A stretch of 64,000 bases of DNA from the NCBI GenBank assembly GCA_027064585.1, contig JAMOPI010000029.1:1-64000 (forward strand), in the 5' to 3' direction. This DNA comes from Candidatus Desulfofervidaceae bacterium. Lineage in GTDB: Bacteria > Desulfobacterota > Desulfofervidia > Desulfofervidales > Desulfofervidaceae. The stretch's first letter is position 1. Every line of letters begins with the position of its first letter. Both the position numbers and the translations under genes were made by a program. The notes beneath the pieces are model-generated. The model was not told where the DNA came from. It did no database searches and saw only the letters and a program-made list of their open reading frames with translations. Below are positions 16,655 through 25,596 of the stretch, in pieces.

Positions 16655-17148
16655 GTCAGGAACAAATTGCCAAACGTGTACAGGAACTAGGAGCTCAGAT
16701 TACAAAAGATTATCAGGGGCGGGCGCCTGTTTTTATTGGTATTTTAAAGGGTAGCTTTATCTTTTTAGCCGATCTTGTGCGGCAGGTGGATTTACCTTTA
16801 AAAATTGATTTTGTGCGTTTAGCCAGTTATGGAGATAAGGATTATAGTGATGGCAATGTGCAACTGGTAAAGGACATAGAGCTGCCGATAGAGGGAGAAG
16901 ATGTCATCATCGTAGAGGACATTGTAGACATCGGCTATACTTTGGCCTTTTTGGTAGAACATTTAAAGAAAAAACGCCCAGCTTCTTTAAAGATATGCGT
17001 TTTCATTGACAAACGAGAACGGCGTAGAGTAGAGGTAAAGCTTGATTATGTTGGCTTTGAAGCCAGTGGTTTTTTAGTCGGCTATGGGTTAGACTTTAGC
17101 GAACAATATCGCCACTTGCCGGCAGTATATAGACTGATAAAGAAATAA
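16627..17148 (+). CDS. hpt: Hypoxanthine phosphoribosyltransferase
   Basis: A 173-aa protein of standard length. The PRPP-binding motif reads VIIVEDIVDIGYTLAFLV (usually VEDIIDTG), and GILKGSFIFLADLVR and DYVGFEASGFLVGYGLD complete the family pattern. It salvages hypoxanthine and guanine to IMP and GMP. It starts inside the 3' end of panE. The next gene is purF, so purine salvage and synthesis are adjacent, although purF has its own promoter. Confidence 0.95.
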   Translation: MQTKKELVLSQEQIAKRVQELGAQITKDYQGRAPVFIGILKGSFIFLADLVRQVDLPLKIDFVRLASYGDKDYSDGNVQLVKDIELPIEGEDVIIVEDIVDIGYTLAFLVEHLKKKRPASLKICVFIDKRERRRVEVKLDYVGFEASGFLVGYGLDFSEQYRHLPAVYRLIKK

Positions 17149-17207
17149 AAACCACTCTTTATCTATAAGCAGAAGTGGTGAAATGGATAATGAAATCTCA
17201 AGGAGTC

Positions 17208-17235
17208 TTGTATTGGTTTTGCAGTTGGTTATAAT
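17208..17235 (+). promoter_or_regulatory. Sigma-70-type promoter for purF
   Basis: TTGTAT (17208-17213), 16-bp spacer, consensus TATAAT (17230-17235). Initiation would fall near 17242, giving a short leader before ATG 17270. No PurR box is recognised. Confidence 0.65.
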
Positions 17236-17269
17236 TGCTTTTCTTTAAAATTTGTTTTATATTGCAACC

Positions 17270-18667
17270 ATGCGAAGGTTTCCGCGCGAGTATTGTGGAA
17301 TATTTGGTGTATATGGCCACCCAGAGGCGGCCAAACTGACCTACTTTGGTCTTTATGCCTTACAGCACCGGGGCCAGGAGAGTGCAGGTATTGTTGCTTC
17401 TGACGGCAAAGAAGTGCACGAACATAAGGGTATGGGACTGGTATCAGAGGTGTTTACCGAACAGATACTAAATGCCCTTAAAGGACACATTGCCATTGGA
17501 CACGTGCGTTATTCTACTACTGGCTCTTCAACACTGCGTAATGCTCAACCTTTTGTTGTTTATCATTTAGGCAAGACCCTGGCTATCGGGCATAACGGCA
17601 ATATCATTAATGCCTATCAATTAAGGCGGCAGCTAGAAGAAGACGGTGCTATCTTTCAGTCCACCATGGACAGTGAGATCATCGTGCATCTGTGGGTACG
17701 CTATTTTCATCTGGGCATTGAGGAGGGTTTGGCCAAGGCCTTAAGTAAGGTAAAAGGGGCCTATTCCCTCGTCCTAATGACCGAGGATACCCTGATTGCG
17801 GCTAGGGATCCACTAGGTTTTCGTCCCCTTTGCTTGGGCAAATTGAAAAATGGAGGTTATGTTGTCGCTTCTGAGACTTGTGCCTTAGATCTTATAGAGG
17901 CCGAATATATTCGGGATGTTGAGCCTGGAGAAATTATCTTTATCAACGAAAAGGGAATGCAATCCCTTTATTTACCAAAGGCCTCTCGGTGTGCTCATTG
18001 TATCTTTGAGCTTATCTATTTTGCCCGTCCTGATAGTCAAATCTTTGGTCAGAATGTTTATCTCTTTCGCAAAAGGCAGGGGTATGAATTGGCCAAGGAG
18101 GTGCCTATTGAAGCCGATTTTGTTATGCCCTTCCCTGATTCAGGCAATTATGTTGCCCTGGGCTATGCTGAGGCTACCAAGTTGCCTTTTGAAATGGGTA
18201 TGATTCGTAACCACTATGTCGGGCGTACCTTTATCCAGCCTTCTCAAAGCATGCGTACCTTTGGGGTCAAGGTGAAATTAAACCCGGTAAAGGAGCTCTT
18301 AAAAGGCAAGCGCATTATTATTATGGAAGACTCTATTATTCGGGGAACCACCTGCCGAACAAGGGTTAAGACATTAAGGGCCATTGGCGTTAAAGAGATT
18401 CATCTACTTGTTAGTTGCCCTCCCCATCGCTTTCCTTGCTATTATGGTATTGACTTTTCTTCACGCGGAGAACTGATTGCTGCTTTTAAAAGCATAGAGG
18501 AAATCAGAAAGTACTTAGGCCTTGATACCCTTTATTACTTAAGCATGGAAGGACTTTTGAAAGCAACGCACATTCCTAAGGAGCACTTTTGTCTGGCCTG
18601 TTTTAACGGCGACTATCCTGTTAGTTTAGAAAAGGGGTTTTCTAAGGACTGGCTAGAAAGACAATGA
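17270..18667 (+). CDS. purF: Amidophosphoribosyltransferase
   Basis: The protein is about 465 aa and performs the first committed step of purine synthesis. The start MRRFPREYCGIFGVYG shows a short propeptide and the Cys nucleophile of the Ntn glutaminase domain at residue 9. The PRPP site is RIIIMEDSIIRGTTCR. Cysteines in SRCAHC, SCPPHRFPC and the C-terminal FCLAC match the ligands of the 4Fe-4S Bacillus-type enzyme, so an oxygen-sensitive cluster is likely. ATG 17270 is preferred over the TTG at 17252. It is coupled by ATGA to kdsD. Confidence 0.96.
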   Translation: MRRFPREYCGIFGVYGHPEAAKLTYFGLYALQHRGQESAGIVASDGKEVHEHKGMGLVSEVFTEQILNALKGHIAIGHVRYSTTGSSTLRNAQPFVVYHLGKTLAIGHNGNIINAYQLRRQLEEDGAIFQSTMDSEIIVHLWVRYFHLGIEEGLAKALSKVKGAYSLVLMTEDTLIAARDPLGFRPLCLGKLKNGGYVVASETCALDLIEAEYIRDVEPGEIIFINEKGMQSLYLPKASRCAHCIFELIYFARPDSQIFGQNVYLFRKRQGYELAKEVPIEADFVMPFPDSGNYVALGYAEATKLPFEMGMIRNHYVGRTFIQPSQSMRTFGVKVKLNPVKELLKGKRIIIMEDSIIRGTTCRTRVKTLRAIGVKEIHLLVSCPPHRFPCYYGIDFSSRGELIAAFKSIEEIRKYLGLDTLYYLSMEGLLKATHIPKEHFCLACFNGDYPVSLEKGFSKDWLERQ

Positions 18668-19641
18668 AAAAAAAGGTAGGCAAGATTTTAAGAAAGGCCA
18701 GGGAAGTCTTGCAGATAGAGGCCGAAGGCATTTTAGGTCTTATTGATAAGTTGGATGAAGACTTTGCTAAGGCGGTAGAGATTATCCTCAAGGCCGAAGG
18801 CAGGGTTATTGTCACGGGCGTGGGTAAATCTGGTATTATCGGCCGCAAAATCGTGGCTACCCTTAATAGTACAGGTACCCCAGCCTTATTTTTGCACCCA
18901 GTAGAGGCCATGCACGGCGATTTGGGCATGGTGACCCAAAAAGATGTGATTTTGGCCATTTCTAACAGTGGAGAAACAGGTGAAATTACTATCCTTATTC
19001 CTAGTTTTAAGCGCCTTAAAGCCCCCTTGATTGCCTTGACCGGTAATCCTGCTTCTACCTTGGCTAAGCATAGTGACGTTGTGATTAATACTGGAGTTAA
19101 GCGAGAGGCCTGTCCCTTGGGCCTAGCCCCTACCGCTAGTACAACAGCCACCTTGGCCATGGGCGATGCCTTAGCCGTAGTGTTGCTTGAAGAAAGAAAG
19201 TTTGGGCCAGAAGACTTTAAGCGTTTTCATCCAGGTGGCAACCTAGGGAAAAAATTGAGCCTTAAGACCAAGGATGTCATGCGGCCGGTAGAAAAATTGT
19301 CTCTTACTACTCCTAAAGCAAAGATAATAAAAATTTTATCTCTACTTACCGAAACAGATATTGTCTGGGTAGTCAAAAGGAAACAGTTAAAGGGCGTGAT
19401 TGATCCACAGGCAAAGACCAAGCTGATTTTGGAAGACAAGATTAAGTTCAAAACGGTGTGTAGTGAAGATATTATGCTGCCAGCGGAAGTAATTTCAGCT
19501 GATGTTTCTGCCTATGATGCCCTAGAGTTAATGCGAGAAAAGAAAGCAAATGCCCTTGGGGTCATAGATGAAAAAGGACATTTTGTGGGGGCGGTATTTT
19601 TACAGGATTTATTAAACAAAGCCAGTTTTTCTTTTAACTAG
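18664..19641 (+). CDS. kdsD: Arabinose-5-phosphate isomerase (KdsD/KpsF family)
   Basis: A 325-aa protein with an N-terminal SIS domain (VIVTGVGKSGIIGRKIVATLNS; HPVEAMHGDLGM; ISNSGETGEI; GNPASTLA; CPLGLAPTASTTATLAMGDALA) and two C-terminal CBS domains. The first CBS is poorly conserved (VMRPVEKLSLTTPKA onward), and the second is normal (LPAEVISADVSAYDALELM). It makes arabinose 5-phosphate for KDO, consistent with an LPS outer membrane. ATGA overlap with purF. Confidence 0.94.
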   Translation: MKKKVGKILRKAREVLQIEAEGILGLIDKLDEDFAKAVEIILKAEGRVIVTGVGKSGIIGRKIVATLNSTGTPALFLHPVEAMHGDLGMVTQKDVILAISNSGETGEITILIPSFKRLKAPLIALTGNPASTLAKHSDVVINTGVKREACPLGLAPTASTTATLAMGDALAVVLLEERKFGPEDFKRFHPGGNLGKKLSLKTKDVMRPVEKLSLTTPKAKIIKILSLLTETDIVWVVKRKQLKGVIDPQAKTKLILEDKIKFKTVCSEDIMLPAEVISADVSAYDALELMREKKANALGVIDEKGHFVGAVFLQDLLNKASFSFN

Positions 19642-19651
19642 GGATAAAACA

Positions 19652-20593
19652 ATGTTATTACCGAGAGGTCTTATTTGTCCATTGTTGACACCGCTTAAGC
19701 CCAATGGTGAAATAGACACTGTTGGTTTAAAACAGCTTTGGGAATATGTTGTCCCCCATGTAGATGGCCTTTCTTTAGGGAGTAGCTTTTCTTTAGAAGG
19801 CGTATATTTAAATTGTGAGCAAAAACAAGCCCTGTTTAAAATTGTTTCTGGCTTTTGGGACGAAAAGACTCCTCTTTTTCTTAATATTACGGGTGTGGAT
19901 GAGGCCTGTACCCTTCAGTTAGCCCAACTTACCGCTACCCTTTTTGCCTCCCATCTAGACAAAGTTGTTATTGAAGTGTTACCCCTGTGGTATAGGAGCA
20001 ATCGTGGTTTGCCTCAACATTTGGATAATTTGCACCTTCAAACCAAGGCCACATTTGTGATTGCCAATCATCCCTTAATCATCAAACAAAAAAGGCCTTT
20101 TTTAAAACATGCTAACATCCGTACGGCAGTCTTTAAAAAGATTGCCCAGCGAAAGTTTGTCAAAGGTATAATTTTCCAAGGAGATTTAAATCGTTTTTTT
20201 AACTATCAGCACGCCTTACATGGAAGGGATGATTTCTCCTTTTATGAAGGAGATGAAGTATCCTTCCTTAACCAACCTACCAGCGATGGGGTTGTAGCCT
20301 TTACGGCTAATTTTGTGCCTGTATTGTGGGAAAAACTGGTTAAACAAGTGTTAAATCCTGCTGGGATAGCCAAGAATGACTCTACGGCTATTTTTGCCCT
20401 AGGAGAAAAGTTAAGAGAGTTACAAAACATTTGCGCTTCTTCTCCAGCCATGCTAAAATGGGCCTTGGGAGAGATGGGAATTTTGAAAGAGGTTTATTCG
20501 CCTGTTCCTTTATCTTCAGAAGAAAACTTAAAAAAGTTAAAACAATGGCTTTCAAAGTATGGAATGCCGTCCAATCCTGAAAGTCAAGTCTAG
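19652..20593 (+). CDS. Dihydrodipicolinate synthase-like protein lacking the catalytic lysine
   Basis: A 313-aa protein with the DapA/NAL-superfamily barrel: LICPLLTPLKPNGEID, VDGLSLGSSFSLEGVYLN in place of the GTTGE loop, and FVIANHP. In the family the Schiff-base lysine lies in a GIKD-type motif after strand 6. Here the aligned stretch is VKGIIFQGDLNRF, with Ile174 where Lys should be. The YRSNRG stretch replaces the usual tyrosine region. It is therefore probably not a DHDPS aldolase. It lies 10 nt after kdsD and just before pfk, so it belongs to a purF-kdsD-x-pfk run. Substrate unknown. Confidence 0.75.
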   Translation: MLLPRGLICPLLTPLKPNGEIDTVGLKQLWEYVVPHVDGLSLGSSFSLEGVYLNCEQKQALFKIVSGFWDEKTPLFLNITGVDEACTLQLAQLTATLFASHLDKVVIEVLPLWYRSNRGLPQHLDNLHLQTKATFVIANHPLIIKQKRPFLKHANIRTAVFKKIAQRKFVKGIIFQGDLNRFFNYQHALHGRDDFSFYEGDEVSFLNQPTSDGVVAFTANFVPVLWEKLVKQVLNPAGIAKNDSTAIFALGEKLRELQNICASSPAMLKWALGEMGILKEVYSPVPLSSEENLKKLKQWLSKYGMPSNPESQV

Positions 20594-20605
20594 AGGAGTA
20601 TAACC

Positions 20606-21934
20606 ATGACAACAGAAACAATTGAAGACATAGAGACAGAAATTGCTTCTCTAGGGCTGGCTAAGGTAGATTCGCCCATCTTAACCAAAAGGGCGGATAT
20701 ATCCAGGCACTTTGTAGAAGAAAACGAGCGGGTCCTGGTCAATATCACCCAGCCTTATATTGATCAACGGTTAGAGAAAAAGGAAGGATTACTTTCCTTT
20801 GAATTGGCTGGCCCAAGGCGAAAGATATATTTTGATCCTACAAAACTGAAATGTGGTATTGTAACCTGTGGTGGGCTTTGTCCAGGTATTAATGATGTGA
20901 TTCGTGCCCTGGTGATGGAATTGTACCATGTCTATGGTGTGCGCAATATTTATGGGTTTAGATATGGCCTTCAAGGATTTATTCCTAAATATGGACATGA
21001 ACTAGTAGAACTGACTCCAGCTACGGTAGCCAATATTCATGAATTAGGGGGAACTATTTTAGGGACTTCAAGAGGGCACCAGGACATAGGTGAGATTGTA
21101 GATACCCTTGATCGGTTAAACATCGGGCTTCTCTTTATGATTGGAGGCGATGGCACCTTAAGGGCAGCGGCTAAGATTTCAGACGAAATTCTGCGTCGGG
21201 GGCTTAGGTGTAGTGTCATTGGGATTCCTAAAACCATTGATAACGATATCTTTCTTGTAGAACGCACCTTTGGTTTTGCCACGGCCGTAGAAAAGGCCAC
21301 TGAGGCCATACGGGCAGCCCATACCGAGGCCATTGCTGCCTATAACGGTATTGGGCTGGTAAAGCTGATGGGTAGATGTTCTGGTTTTATTGCTGCTTAC
21401 GCTACTTTGGGTCTAAGGGAAGTAAACTTTTGTCTTATCCCAGAAGTTGACTTTGATTTGGAAGGAGAAAATGGCCTTTTAGAGGCTCTGCGGCGCCGAC
21501 TTAAGGCAAGGAGACATGCCGTCATTGTTGTCGCCGAAGGGGCAGGGCAAAAATATTTTGCTGACCAGGATTTAGGTAGGGATCCTTCTGGTAATCCTAA
21601 GCTAGGTGACATTGGTAAGTTTCTGGTAGAACGGATCAAAGAATATTTTGCCTCTATTAAGATGCCTATCACGCTTAAATATATTGACCCCAGTTATATT
21701 ATCCGTAGTCTACCGGCCAATGCCGATGATCATATTTATTGTGGTTTTTTAGCCCAAAATGCCGTGCATGCAGGGATGGCCGGGAAGACAGCTATGCTTG
21801 TTTCGCGTTGGCACAATGTCTATGTACATGTGCCTATTAAAGCAGCGGTGCAAAAGAGAAAGACCATTGATCCTAATAGCAGTTTGTGGTTTAGCGTACT
21901 AGAAACTACTGGCCAGCCGAGTTTGAAGAATTAA
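20606..21934 (+). CDS. 6-phosphofructokinase (PfkA superfamily, ATP-type with PPi-like features)
   Basis: A 442-aa protein, longer than E. coli PfkA (about 320) by an N-terminal extension of about 90 residues. Substrate motifs: GIVTCGGLCPGINDVIR, FMIGGDGTLRAA, GIPKTIDNDI, KLMGRCSGFIA and PEVDFDLEGE. The Gly in GGDGT indicates ATP, whereas PKTIDND (Lys where classical ATP enzymes have Gly) is typical of the PPi-derived lineage. The same mix occurs in plant and trypanosome ATP-PFKs, so ATP is the more likely donor. AGAGGAG precedes the ATG. Confidence 0.93.
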   Translation: MTTETIEDIETEIASLGLAKVDSPILTKRADISRHFVEENERVLVNITQPYIDQRLEKKEGLLSFELAGPRRKIYFDPTKLKCGIVTCGGLCPGINDVIRALVMELYHVYGVRNIYGFRYGLQGFIPKYGHELVELTPATVANIHELGGTILGTSRGHQDIGEIVDTLDRLNIGLLFMIGGDGTLRAAAKISDEILRRGLRCSVIGIPKTIDNDIFLVERTFGFATAVEKATEAIRAAHTEAIAAYNGIGLVKLMGRCSGFIAAYATLGLREVNFCLIPEVDFDLEGENGLLEALRRRLKARRHAVIVVAEGAGQKYFADQDLGRDPSGNPKLGDIGKFLVERIKEYFASIKMPITLKYIDPSYIIRSLPANADDHIYCGFLAQNAVHAGMAGKTAMLVSRWHNVYVHVPIKAAVQKRKTIDPNSSLWFSVLETTGQPSLKN

Positions 21935-21979
21935 AATTTTTTCAAACAAGCGTAGATAAAAATAAAAAGATTTATAAAA

Positions 21980-22194
21980 ATGCAAAACTTAAATTTCTTG
22001 CAAAAAGGCAATATTGTAAAAATATTTGAAAACTTATCTATTGCTGAATTATTAGAGTTAAAGGAGGTAATTTTACAAATCATAAAAAGGAAGATAAAAA
22101 TAGAAAAAAACAAGAAGATTGGAAGAAAGATTTTCAAGAAATATCTGTTTGGGATCACCTTAACGACGAGGAAATAAAAGTTCTTTCATGGTAG
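21980..22194 (+). pseudogene. VapB-like antitoxin, frameshifted
   Basis: The frame from ATG 21980 encodes LSIAELLELKEVILQIIKRKIKIEK, then should continue in another frame as KQEDWKKDFQEISVWDHLNDEE, ending at TAG 22194. One A missing from the seven-A run at 22104-22110 explains the switch. The tail (WKKDFQEISVW) is typical of antitoxins preceding PIN toxins. The stop overlaps the toxin ATG at 22188. Possibly a sequencing indel at the homopolymer, but the downstream toxin is broken too. Confidence 0.7.
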
Positions 22195-22593
22195 ATAAAA
22201 GAGTTTTAGTAGATACCTCGGTAATTATTGATTTTTTGAGGAAACAAAATAAAAGAAAACATTATTGTGGAAATTAAAGGAAAAGAGTTATTCAATTGTA
22301 GTTTCTGCTATCACAGTATTTGAGCTATATGCAGGGGTTAAAACAGATAGGCACTACGAGGATTTGAAGAAGCTATTCAGATGGATATAGAGATAGAGGC
22401 TTTTACCGAAGGTATAGCAAAAATTTCAGGAGAAATTTATAGGGAGTTAAAAAGAGAAAATTTGATGATAGAATTTAGAGACATATTCATAGAGGGAACG
22501 GCTAGGGGTTTAGGTTTACCTTTAATAACTTTAAATGAGAAAGATTTTGAGAGAATAAAAGGTCTAGAATTATTGAAAATAAATGACATCTAA
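22188..22593 (+). pseudogene. VapC-like PIN-domain toxin, two frameshifts
   Basis: Frame 1 (from ATG 22188) reads VLVDTSVIIDFLRKQNK, with the first catalytic Asp of the PIN domain. A second frame from about 22256 reads SIVVSAITVFELYAGVKT with the conserved Glu. A third frame from about 22381 reads GIAKISGEIYRELKRE and FRDIFIEGTARGLGLPLIT to the stop at 22593. Joined, they make a normal PIN toxin of about 130 aa, missing the usual Asp pair wording (usual D-x-x-I-A). Breaks lie near 22235-22256 and 22378. The pair is dead unless these are assembly errors. Confidence 0.8.
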
Positions 22594-22627
22594 TGAATTG
22601 CTCTAACGAACGATAAGAGTAAACCAA

Positions 22628-23353
22628 ATGGATCCACTTCAGGTCAAAATAGAAGTATACGAAGGGCCACTTGATTTGTTGTTACACCTGGTCAAAAAGA
22701 ACCAGGTGGACATCTATGATATTCCTATAGCCCTAATTACCGAGCAATATCTGGAATATTTGCGTTTCATGAAGTCTTTAAACATTGATTTGGCCAGTGA
22801 ATATCTCTTAATGGCTGCTACATTAGTGCATATTAAGTCCCGTATGTTGCTGGCTTCACCAGAAGACGAGGAAGAAGACCCACGGGCAGAAATTACCCAG
22901 GCCCTGCTTGATTATGTTAAGGTAAAAGATATGGCCCATATGCTTGAAAATCAGGAGATCTTGCACCGGGATGTCTTTGTCCGCCATCACATTGAAGAGA
23001 TTGTGGGCGAGGAAAACTTTGTCTTTCCTACCCTTTTTGATTTGCTGGATGCCTTAAAACATATTATGGAGGCCTCTAAACTGACTGAGGCCGTTACAAG
23101 CACGGCTGAATCTATTAAATTAGAAGAAAAAATGGCTGAAATATACGATCTTTTACAAAAAGAACAAGAAATTTTATTTGATAAACTCTTTCTTTCTGCC
23201 AGAACAAAGGCCGAGGTGGTAGTAACCTTTGTTGCCATCTTGCATTTAGCTAAAGAAGGCCTTATTATTCTTTATCAGACTTCTCCCTTTGCTCCCATTC
23301 ACCTGAAGCTGGTTACGGAGCCGCCAAAACAAAGGCACCTGCAGGTGGTATGA
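22628..23353 (+). CDS. scpA: Segregation and condensation protein ScpA
   Basis: A 241-aa kleisin of the bacterial SMC-ScpAB complex. The N-terminal signature YEGPLDLLLHLVKKNQVDIYDIPIA and DLASEYLLMAATLVHIKSRMLL are diagnostic. The C-terminal winged helix (TKAEVVVTFVAILHLAKEGLI) that binds SMC is present. ScpB starts in its stop codon (ATGA, 23350), so the two are made together. The SMC gene is not in this window. Confidence 0.96.
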   Translation: MDPLQVKIEVYEGPLDLLLHLVKKNQVDIYDIPIALITEQYLEYLRFMKSLNIDLASEYLLMAATLVHIKSRMLLASPEDEEEDPRAEITQALLDYVKVKDMAHMLENQEILHRDVFVRHHIEEIVGEENFVFPTLFDLLDALKHIMEASKLTEAVTSTAESIKLEEKMAEIYDLLQKEQEILFDKLFLSARTKAEVVVTFVAILHLAKEGLIILYQTSPFAPIHLKLVTEPPKQRHLQVV

Positions 23354-23850
23354 ACCTAGAGGCCATTTTAGAGGCGTTATTATTTGTCAGTTCAGAACCC
23401 TTGAAAATTGAACGGCTTAAAAAGGTCTTGCCAGATCGTTCCACCCAGGAAATTAGGCAGACAATAAAACGGCTGCAGCAGAGATATGCTTCCTCTCAGC
23501 ATGGCATAGAACTGGTAGAAGTAGCAGGTGGGTATCGGCTTCAGACAAAGCCTGAGATGCGAGCCTATATTCAGGCCCTTAAACAGGGTCCTACCTTTCG
23601 TCTAAGCCGGGCTGCTTTGGAGACTCTAGCCATTATTGCCTATTGGCAGCCCATTACCAAAAAAGAGATTGAAAGCATAAAGGGCGTAGATGTATCTAGC
23701 TCTTTAAGGACCTTGCTTAGGCTAAACCTTGTTAAAACGGCTGGCCGTAGAGAGGGTAGTCGTGCCCTTCTTTACAAAACCACGCCTTATTTTTTAGAAG
23801 TCTTTGGCCTTAAAAGCCTGACTGATTTACCACAAATAGAAGAGTTATAA
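23350..23850 (+). CDS. scpB: Segregation and condensation protein ScpB
   Basis: A 166-aa protein with two winged-helix domains. ILEALLFVSSEPLKIERLK opens the first. The central ETLAIIAYWQPITKKEIESIKGVDVSSSLRTLL is the family hallmark of the second. TAGRREGSRALLYKTT and FLEVFGLKSLTDLP complete it. Overlaps scpA by 4 nt, with rluB starting 2 nt after its stop; the three form one operon, as is common. Confidence 0.96.
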   Translation: MNLEAILEALLFVSSEPLKIERLKKVLPDRSTQEIRQTIKRLQQRYASSQHGIELVEVAGGYRLQTKPEMRAYIQALKQGPTFRLSRAALETLAIIAYWQPITKKEIESIKGVDVSSSLRTLLRLNLVKTAGRREGSRALLYKTTPYFLEVFGLKSLTDLPQIEEL

Positions 23851-23852
23851 AC

Positions 23853-24593
23853 ATGCGGACGGAAGAACGCTTGCAGAAGGTATTGGCCCGGGCAGGGATT
23901 ACGTCCCGCCGGAAGGCAGAAGAGTTAATTCTAGCTGGACGGGTGCGGGTAGATGGTGAGGTAGTTACTACATTAGGAACAAAGATAAATCCATGGCGAC
24001 AAAAAATAGAGGTAGACGGTCGGCCAGTTAAAATCCCGCCACCGGTTTATCTCATGCTTTATAAGCCCAGGTATTACCTAACTACCCTTTATGATCCCAA
24101 GGGACGGCCCAAGGTAACAGACCTTTTAAAAGATATTCCTGTACGCGTCTATCCCATTGGACGGCTTGATTTTGATGCCGAGGGCCTTTTGCTTTTTACT
24201 AATGACGGTGAGTTTGCCAATCTTCTTATTCATCCCCGGTATAAGGTGCCAAAGACCTACCGGGTGCTCGTTAAAGGCATGCCAGATAAACGTGCCTTAC
24301 AACGGTTAAGGACAGGAGTAGAATTAGAAGATGGGCAAACCTTACCGGCCAAGGTAAGGGTTGTCCGAAAGTTAAAAGATAAATGTTGGCTTGAGTTGAC
24401 TATTTATGAAGGGCGCTACCGGCAGATAAAGAGGATGTGCGCCAAGGTAGGGCATTCAGTGCTCCGATTAAAACGCATACGCATTGGCCCTTTAGGGTTG
24501 GGTAACTTAAAACCTGGAGAATACCGCTATTTGACTCCTAGAGAAGTCAAACTGCTTAAGCATTCAGCAAGCAAACCGCATGTGAATCCATAA
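23853..24593 (+). CDS. rluB: 23S rRNA pseudouridine synthase, RluB/RsuA family
   Basis: A 246-aa protein. The N-terminal S4 domain (LQKVLARAGITSRRKAEELILAGRV) is followed by the RsuA-family catalytic domain with GRLDFDAEGLLLFTNDGE, containing the catalytic Asp. KTYRVLVKG and the C-terminal YEGRYRQIKRMC are also typical. By context (scpA-scpB-rluB) this is RluB, which modifies a uridine in the 23S peptidyl transferase region, but RsuA-family specificity is difficult to assign by eye. Its 3' end overlaps the convergent channel gene by 38 nt. Confidence 0.9.
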   Translation: MRTEERLQKVLARAGITSRRKAEELILAGRVRVDGEVVTTLGTKINPWRQKIEVDGRPVKIPPPVYLMLYKPRYYLTTLYDPKGRPKVTDLLKDIPVRVYPIGRLDFDAEGLLLFTNDGEFANLLIHPRYKVPKTYRVLVKGMPDKRALQRLRTGVELEDGQTLPAKVRVVRKLKDKCWLELTIYEGRYRQIKRMCAKVGHSVLRLKRIRIGPLGLGNLKPGEYRYLTPREVKLLKHSASKPHVNP

Positions 24594-25596
24594 TTTCTTC
24601 TAACTCTTTCAGCTTATCTGATTTGCCTAAAACGATAAGGATGTCTCCAGGCTGAATGATAGCTTCTGAAGGGGGATTGAAGATCATCTCACCTCCAGCC
24701 TTTTTAATTGCTACGACAATGATATTAAATTTTTCCCTTAAGCCCGATTCACGTAGACTTACATCCTTTATCTGGGCCTGTGGTCCCACTGGTACCTCTT
24801 CTAATTGTAAATCAACCCCTTGATAAACGGCTAGTTCAATAAAGTCAGTTACCAAGGGGCGGGTAATGGTAAAAGCAATCTTTCTAGCGGCAATCGTATA
24901 AAGGGGAATAATCTTATTGGCCCCAGCCCGTTTGAGTTTGCTTACGGCCTCTTCTTTATCAGCCCTGGCAACAATTTGAATGTTGGGGTTTAATTCTCTG
25001 GCCGTAAGGACAACATAAACATTATCTGCATCTGAGCCAAGCACGGCTAAAAGCCCTGCTGCTTGTTTTACCCCTGCCTTTAATAAAACTTCGTCTTCTG
25101 TTGCTTCCCCTTGCACATAAAGTAGATTTTGCTTTTCAATTTCAGCAATAACTTCTGGATCGTGTTCTATTACCACCAATGGCCGCTTCTCTCGCTTTAA
25201 TTCTTCACAAACACCCTTACCCACACGTCCATATCCACACACGATATAGTGTCCCCTCAATTTATCAATCTTTTTTTGCATAGCCCTTCTCTCCAGTATC
25301 TTTTTGATGTGTCCTTCTACCATAAACTGGGCAACACTACCAATAGTATAGGCTACCACACCTATACCCATAAAAATAAGAAAAATGGTAAAGATTTCTC
25401 CTTTTGGCGAAAGCGGATGTACTTCTCCAAATCCGACTGTGCTTAGGGTAATAATGGTCATGTAAAGGGATTCTAAAAACGACCAGTGTTCAATAAACAT
25501 GTAACCTACCGCACCAATGAAGATAACAAGGAAAGAGAGAATGAGTAAGAAGAGAATTTTTTTAAAATCTAAACTTGTTATATCCATATTAAACAA
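24556..25596 (-). CDS. Potassium channel with TrkA-N/TrkA-C (RCK) domain
   Basis: A 346-aa protein. Two transmembrane helices (FLLILSFLVIFIGAVGYMF and a second near IFTIFLIFMGIGVVAYTIG) flank a pore loop LSTVGFGEVHPLS, a variant of the TVGYGD filter with Phe and Glu. The cytosolic RCK domain carries the Rossmann motif IVCGYGRVGKGVCEEL, and a TrkA-C domain ends it (AIIQPGDILIVLGKSDKL). A ligand-gated K+ channel of the MthK/Kch type is likely. It is coupled to addA: the ATG at 25596 lies 8 nt inside the addA 3' end. Confidence 0.9.
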   Translation of the reverse strand: MFNMDITSLDFKKILFLLILSFLVIFIGAVGYMFIEHWSFLESLYMTIITLSTVGFGEVHPLSPKGEIFTIFLIFMGIGVVAYTIGSVAQFMVEGHIKKILERRAMQKKIDKLRGHYIVCGYGRVGKGVCEELKREKRPLVVIEHDPEVIAEIEKQNLLYVQGEATEDEVLLKAGVKQAAGLLAVLGSDADNVYVVLTARELNPNIQIVARADKEEAVSKLKRAGANKIIPLYTIAARKIAFTITRPLVTDFIELAVYQGVDLQLEEVPVGPQAQIKDVSLRESGLREKFNIIVVAIKKAGGEMIFNPPSEAIIQPGDILIVLGKSDKLKELEEIMDSHAVCLLNA

